From Opitutia bacterium (lineage in GTDB: Bacteria > Verrucomicrobiota > Verrucomicrobiia > Opitutales > Opitutaceae): 47,318 nucleotides of DNA. The notes under the pieces were generated by a model. That model saw only the letters and a program-made list of their open reading frames with translations. It was not told where the DNA came from and searched no databases. Shown one piece after another: positions 42,215-47,318 of this stretch. The stretch spans positions 32,501 to 79,818 of the forward strand of contig PLMW01000009.1 in NCBI GenBank assembly GCA_003142615.1. The letters are read 5' to 3'. Within the stretch, counting starts at the first letter, position 1; each line of letters starts with the position of its first letter. The translations under genes were made by a program, and so were the position numbers.

Positions 42215-43885
42215 ATGGTCTGGACCCAGAACTACGATCCCCTGCACAATCCGACGTTGTCCACGCTGCTGGCGGCGGCGCCGCTCGTCGTGCTGCTGGG
42301 ATCGATCGCAATTCTACGGATCCGCGTTCACTTCGCGGCCCTGTGCGGCCTGGTGGTGGCGCTGGCCATCGCGTCCGGCGTGTTTCGGATGCCGGTGGTG
42401 GCGGCAGCGAGCGCGACGGTCTACGGTGCGGCGTTCGGCTTGTTCCCGATCGGATGGATCATCCTCAACGTTATTTTTCTTTATCAGCTGACGGTGCAGC
42501 GCGGGTTGTTCGCGGTGTTGCGCGACAACCTCGCCACGGTGGCGCCGGATCCGCGCATTCAACTCATTCTGATTGCGTTTTCATTCGGGGCGTTTTTGGA
42601 GGGCATGGCCGGCTTCGGTGCGCCGGTCGCCATTTGCGGCGCGATCCTGATTCAGCTTGGCTTCAAGCCGCTGCATGCGTCCGGTCTGGCATTGATCGCG
42701 AACACCGCACCGGTGGCGTTTGGGTCCGTGGGTATTCCCATCACCACGCTCGAGCAGGTCACCGGCTTGGATGCGCGGCTAATCTCCGCCATGGTTGGTC
42801 GGCAGTTGCCGTTCTTTTCGCTGCTGATTCCATTCTGGGTGGTCGCGGCGTTCGCCGGCTGGCGCGGGCTGCGGGGCATTTGGCCCGCGGCGCTCACCGC
42901 GGGAGCGGCGTTCGCGATACCGCAGTTTCTGGTCTCGAATCTGCATGGTCCCTGGCTGGTGGACATCGTCTCGGGTGCGTGCTCCATGGCTGCCACGATC
43001 GGTTTGCTGCGCTTCTGGCAGCCGAAAACCCGCTGGCCCTTGGAGGCCGATGGTTCGTCGGTGGGGTCGCCCCCGGGAGACGTCGCGGTGGAGGCCGTCC
43101 GGCGCGCCCGTCATGGACAGGGCGAGGTGCTGCGGGCGTGGCTACCGTGGGCTCTGCTGACGATTTTCCTTCTCGGCTGGGGCACGCCCGGGTTCAGGGT
43201 TGCCCTCGATCGAATCGCGACGGTGCAAATCTTTGTGCCGCATCTGCACAACGTCGTGCAGCGCGTGCCGCCGGTGGCGCCGCTCCAGGCCAGGCCCGAA
43301 GCCGCCGTGTTCAACTTGAACCTCTGTTCGGCCACCGGCACCGGCATCCTGGCCGCGGCCCTTCTGGCGGGCTTCGCGATGGGGGTGGGACCGCGCCAGA
43401 TGCTCCGCACCTACGGGCAGACGATCTGGCGCGTGCGCTACTCGTTGCTGACCATCGCGGGCATGCTGGCGATCGGCAACGTGACCAAATACTCCGGTAT
43501 TGACGCGACGCTGGGGCTCGCGATGGCCCGGACCGGCGGAATGTATCCGTTTTTCGGCACACTGCTTGGCTGGCTCGGGGTGGCGCTGACCGGTTCCGAC
43601 ACGGCGTCCAACGTCCTGTTCGGCAGCCTGCAGAAGATCACGGCGGAGCAGACCGGCTTCAGCCCCGTGCTCATGGTGGCGGCCAACAGCTCGGGCGGCG
43701 TGATGGGCAAGATGGTCGACGCGCAAAGCATCGTGGTGGCCAGCACCGCGACCAACTGGTTCGGTCACGAGGGCAGCATCCTGCGCTTTGTGTTTTTGCA
43801 CAGCGTGGCGCTGGCCGTGTTGATGGGGGTGTTGGTCTACCTCCAGGCCGTGGTGTGGCCCTTCACCAGTATGATTGTGCGCTGA
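42215..43885 (+). CDS. L-lactate permease (LctP/LldP) family transporter
   Basis: This 556-aa inner-membrane carrier of the LctP family has about 13-14 helices. Diagnostic stretches are AFSFGAFLEGMAGFGAPVAI in the first half and LGWLGVALTGSDTASNVLFG and AANSSGGVMGKMVDAQSIVV in the second. Characterised members import L- or D-lactate, or glycolate, with protons. It starts 125 bases after gpmI, and no lactate dehydrogenase gene is near, so the link to lactate is by family only. The ATG at 42215 is clear, with the first helix shortly after. Confidence 0.93.
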   Translation: MVWTQNYDPLHNPTLSTLLAAAPLVVLLGSIAILRIRVHFAALCGLVVALAIASGVFRMPVVAAASATVYGAAFGLFPIGWIILNVIFLYQLTVQRGLFAVLRDNLATVAPDPRIQLILIAFSFGAFLEGMAGFGAPVAICGAILIQLGFKPLHASGLALIANTAPVAFGSVGIPITTLEQVTGLDARLISAMVGRQLPFFSLLIPFWVVAAFAGWRGLRGIWPAALTAGAAFAIPQFLVSNLHGPWLVDIVSGACSMAATIGLLRFWQPKTRWPLEADGSSVGSPPGDVAVEAVRRARHGQGEVLRAWLPWALLTIFLLGWGTPGFRVALDRIATVQIFVPHLHNVVQRVPPVAPLQARPEAAVFNLNLCSATGTGILAAALLAGFAMGVGPRQMLRTYGQTIWRVRYSLLTIAGMLAIGNVTKYSGIDATLGLAMARTGGMYPFFGTLLGWLGVALTGSDTASNVLFGSLQKITAEQTGFSPVLMVAANSSGGVMGKMVDAQSIVVASTATNWFGHEGSILRFVFLHSVALAVLMGVLVYLQAVVWPFTSMIVR

Positions 43886-43979
43886 GGCGCGGCATGCGCG
43901 GCTCCCCGCCGCCCAATTTCAGGTTTGCGCTTCGGTGGCGGCCCACGCTTAGTTGGCCGACTTTCGTCCCTCGCACCTC

Positions 43980-45767
<1,788 letters not shown>

Positions 45768-46086
45768 GCCTGGCCGCATCTTGGGCCGCGGCTTCTCTGG
45801 GCGGCCAATTCTGGCATAAATTCTTTTCATCGGCCGGGGAATCCAGGCGGGTTTTCCGAGCGAAATCCGGGGTGGGTTTCCCGGAGGGTTAAGCGGGGAA
45901 GCGGGAACCCTTGGCATGCTGGCTGCTAGAAACCGCGCTCATCGCAGCTCCTGCTGCACCTGAACAGCTCTCCACTGGGCAGGCGCGGCGACGATGCGTT
46001 TCGAATCCACCAAGGCGGATCCCGGGGAACCGTCTGTTCAATCCATAACCACATCACCGCATCATGCGGATGCGGGCAACACCACT
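45768..46086. other. 319-base leader region of the ammonium transporter gene
   Basis: No gene is seen. TGGCCGC and GCGGCCA (about 45771-45812) are inverted but far apart and lack a T tract, so they give at best a poor terminator for aspS. A sigma-54 promoter candidate lies at 45912-45927. The predicted transcript would then have about 150 untranslated bases. An ATG at 45994 is in frame with the transporter and would add 31 residues before its signal peptide. Confidence 0.6.
45912..45927 (+). promoter_or_regulatory. Sigma-54 (RpoN) promoter candidate for amt
   Basis: TGGCATGCTGGCTGCT matches the consensus TGGCACG-N4-TTGCW at all but two positions, with GG at 45913-45914 and GC at 45925-45926 spaced by exactly ten bases. 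Ammonium-transporter genes are classically RpoN/NtrC dependent, so the position fits. Start of transcription would be near 45938. Confidence 0.55.
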
Positions 46087-47318
46087 ATGATAAACCGATA
46101 TTCAGGCTCAAGATGGCTGGGCGCGGCCCTGCTGGGATTTGCGCTCTGCAGTGGTCTGGCCACGTCAAAGGCACTGGCCGATGACCCGAAACCAGACCCA
46201 GCCGGCACCGCCACCGGCTCCGCCATCGACGTCCAGGATGCGGGCGGCAATCACTTCGTTGTCAGCGCGCCGGCCGACCTGAGCGATGACGACAAAAAGG
46301 ATCCCGCCAAGGGGAAGACCTATGCGGAGGCCAAAAAAGCCTACGACGACTATGTGGCCCAATCGAAGATCGAGCCCCTCGCCGTCAAGCTGGCCGACGG
46401 CGTGGGCCACAATCGCGTGGCGATCAACTTCATGTGGACGCTGATCACCGGCTTCCTCGTCATGTTCATGCAGGCCGGCTTTGCCCTGGTGGAAACCGGC
46501 CTGTGCCGCGCCAAGAACTCGAGCCACACCATGTCCATGAACTTCATGATCTATCCCATGGGCATGCTGGGTTTCTACCTTGTCGGGTTTGCGTTCATGT
46601 TTGGCGGCGTAGGTGCCATCGGTACCATGGGCGGATACACCGGCTTGAACAACGAACTAGGCTTCCACATCGGCGACAAGTTCATCGGCTTGCTGGGGTG
46701 GAAGGGATTCATGCTCCAAGGCGCCGGCTATGATACCGCGGCTTTCGCGCTCTTCCTGTTCCAGATGGTGTTCATGGACACGACCGCGACGATACCGACC
46801 GGCGCCGCCGCCGAACGGTGGAAGTTCTCCGCGTTCATGATCTACGGCGTGTGCATCGGCATCATCATGTATCCGATCTTCGGCAACTGGGTCTGGGGCG
46901 GCGGCTGGCTTTCCCAGCTTGGCACCAACTTCGGCCTCGGCCACGGCCATGTGGACTTCGCCGGCTCCTCGGTGGTGCACATGCAGGGCGGCGTGATCGG
47001 GTTCATCTTCGCGTGGCTGATCGGCCCGCGCTTCGGCAAATACAACAAGAACGGCAGCATCAATCCGATGCCGGCCCACAACATTCCCTTTGTCATGCTC
47101 GGCACCTTCATCCTCGCGTTCGGCTGGTTCGGCTTCAATCCGGGTTCGACCCTCGCCGGCACCGACCTGCGCATCGCCGTGGTGGCCGTGAACACGATGC
47201 TGGCGGGCTCGACCAGCGCGGTGGCGGCCACCCTGTGGATGTGGTGGTTCCGCACCAAGAAGCCCGATCCCACCATGATGTGCAACGGCATGCTCGCCGG
47301 GCTCGTGGCCATCACGGC
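46087..47318 (+). CDS. amt: Ammonium transporter, Amt family (3' end outside the window)
   Basis: This trimeric ammonium channel has 410 codons visible and runs off the right edge. A signal peptide (MINRYSGSRWLGAALLGFAL) is followed by an unusual hydrophilic, Lys/Asp-rich extension of about 85 residues (including DDDKKDPAKGKTYAEAKKA). The Amt core begins at NFMWTLITGFLVMFMQAGFA. Conserved features are FALVETGLCRAKN, NWVWGGGWL, the first pore His in VVHMQGGVIG and WFGFNPGS. The second pore His is beyond the edge. The ATG at 46087 is chosen because it gives the signal peptide. No glnK lies upstream; it may lie downstream, out of view. Confidence 0.93.
   Translation, partial: MINRYSGSRWLGAALLGFALCSGLATSKALADDPKPDPAGTATGSAIDVQDAGGNHFVVSAPADLSDDDKKDPAKGKTYAEAKKAYDDYVAQSKIEPLAVKLADGVGHNRVAINFMWTLITGFLVMFMQAGFALVETGLCRAKNSSHTMSMNFMIYPMGMLGFYLVGFAFMFGGVGAIGTMGGYTGLNNELGFHIGDKFIGLLGWKGFMLQGAGYDTAAFALFLFQMVFMDTTATIPTGAAAERWKFSAFMIYGVCIGIIMYPIFGNWVWGGGWLSQLGTNFGLGHGHVDFAGSSVVHMQGGVIGFIFAWLIGPRFGKYNKNGSINPMPAHNIPFVMLGTFILAFGWFGFNPGSTLAGTDLRIAVVAVNTMLAGSTSAVAATLWMWWFRTKKPDPTMMCNGMLAGLVAIT

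Noticed and set aside
45994-46086. Upstream ATG in frame with amt (31 extra codons)
   Set aside because: It would place a polar tail before a clear signal peptide that starts at 46087, so the later ATG is preferred.

Overview
The window is one GC-rich bacterial chromosomal segment with about 36 genes, mostly housekeeping and transport. Two TonB-dependent receptors, a Tat-exported oxidoreductase and many cleavable signal peptides point to a Gram-negative cell. The gene content (TrpB2, a ParE/ParC pair, a TMTC-like membrane/TPR protein, secreted GH78, many short text-like intergenic repeats) suggests Verrucomicrobiota, probably an Opitutaceae relative. That placement is inference from gene style, since no rRNA or marker set was searched. 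No rRNA, tRNA, CRISPR array, transposase or prophage was seen.

Layout. 1-3.7 kb: tail of an Oar-like TonB receptor with a strong terminator, then a membrane/TPR protein. 3.9-7.8 kb (minus): a three-gene Tat-exported molybdenum hydroxylase of the PaoABC type. 7.9-14.4 kb: small soluble enzymes (63-aa protein, aldo/keto reductase, TrpB2, exported dienelactone hydrolase, TPR protein, DsbA/GST-kappa-like protein, secreted MsrB, VOC protein). 14.6-18.7 kb: parE-parC (topoisomerase IV). 18.8-21.5 kb: secreted GH78-like rhamnosidase, a long hairpin and a 54-aa zinc-ribbon protein. 21.6-24.8 kb (minus): a translationally coupled trio of a 36-aa ORF, a DMT permease and a TonB receptor. 25-30.3 kb: a BMP/NupNOPQ-type purine-nucleoside ABC transporter operon with a gamma-carbonic anhydrase. 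30.3-36.3 kb: GIDE-LemA fusion, DUF2892 protein, cyclophilin, GmhA-like SIS protein, RlmN, TauE/SafE permease, RuvC. 36.4-40.3 kb (minus): hybrid histidine kinase and ferrochelatase. 40.5-47.3 kb: GpmI, lactate-permease family protein, AspS, and an ammonium transporter cut by the right edge, preceded by a good sigma-54 promoter candidate.

The genes fit a heterotrophic lifestyle: polysaccharide debris (GH78, TonB receptors), nucleosides, lactate and ammonium are taken up, with periplasmic aldehyde and methionine-sulfoxide repair chemistry. The intergenic DNA stands out. It carries several families of short palindromic or dispersed repeats (about 16.4-16.6, 21.25, 32.6 and 34.6-35.7 kb), one of which brackets the tauE-like gene as direct repeats. 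I see no clear new defence or mobile system. The least explained coding unit is the 36-aa ORF / DMT / TonB-receptor trio.
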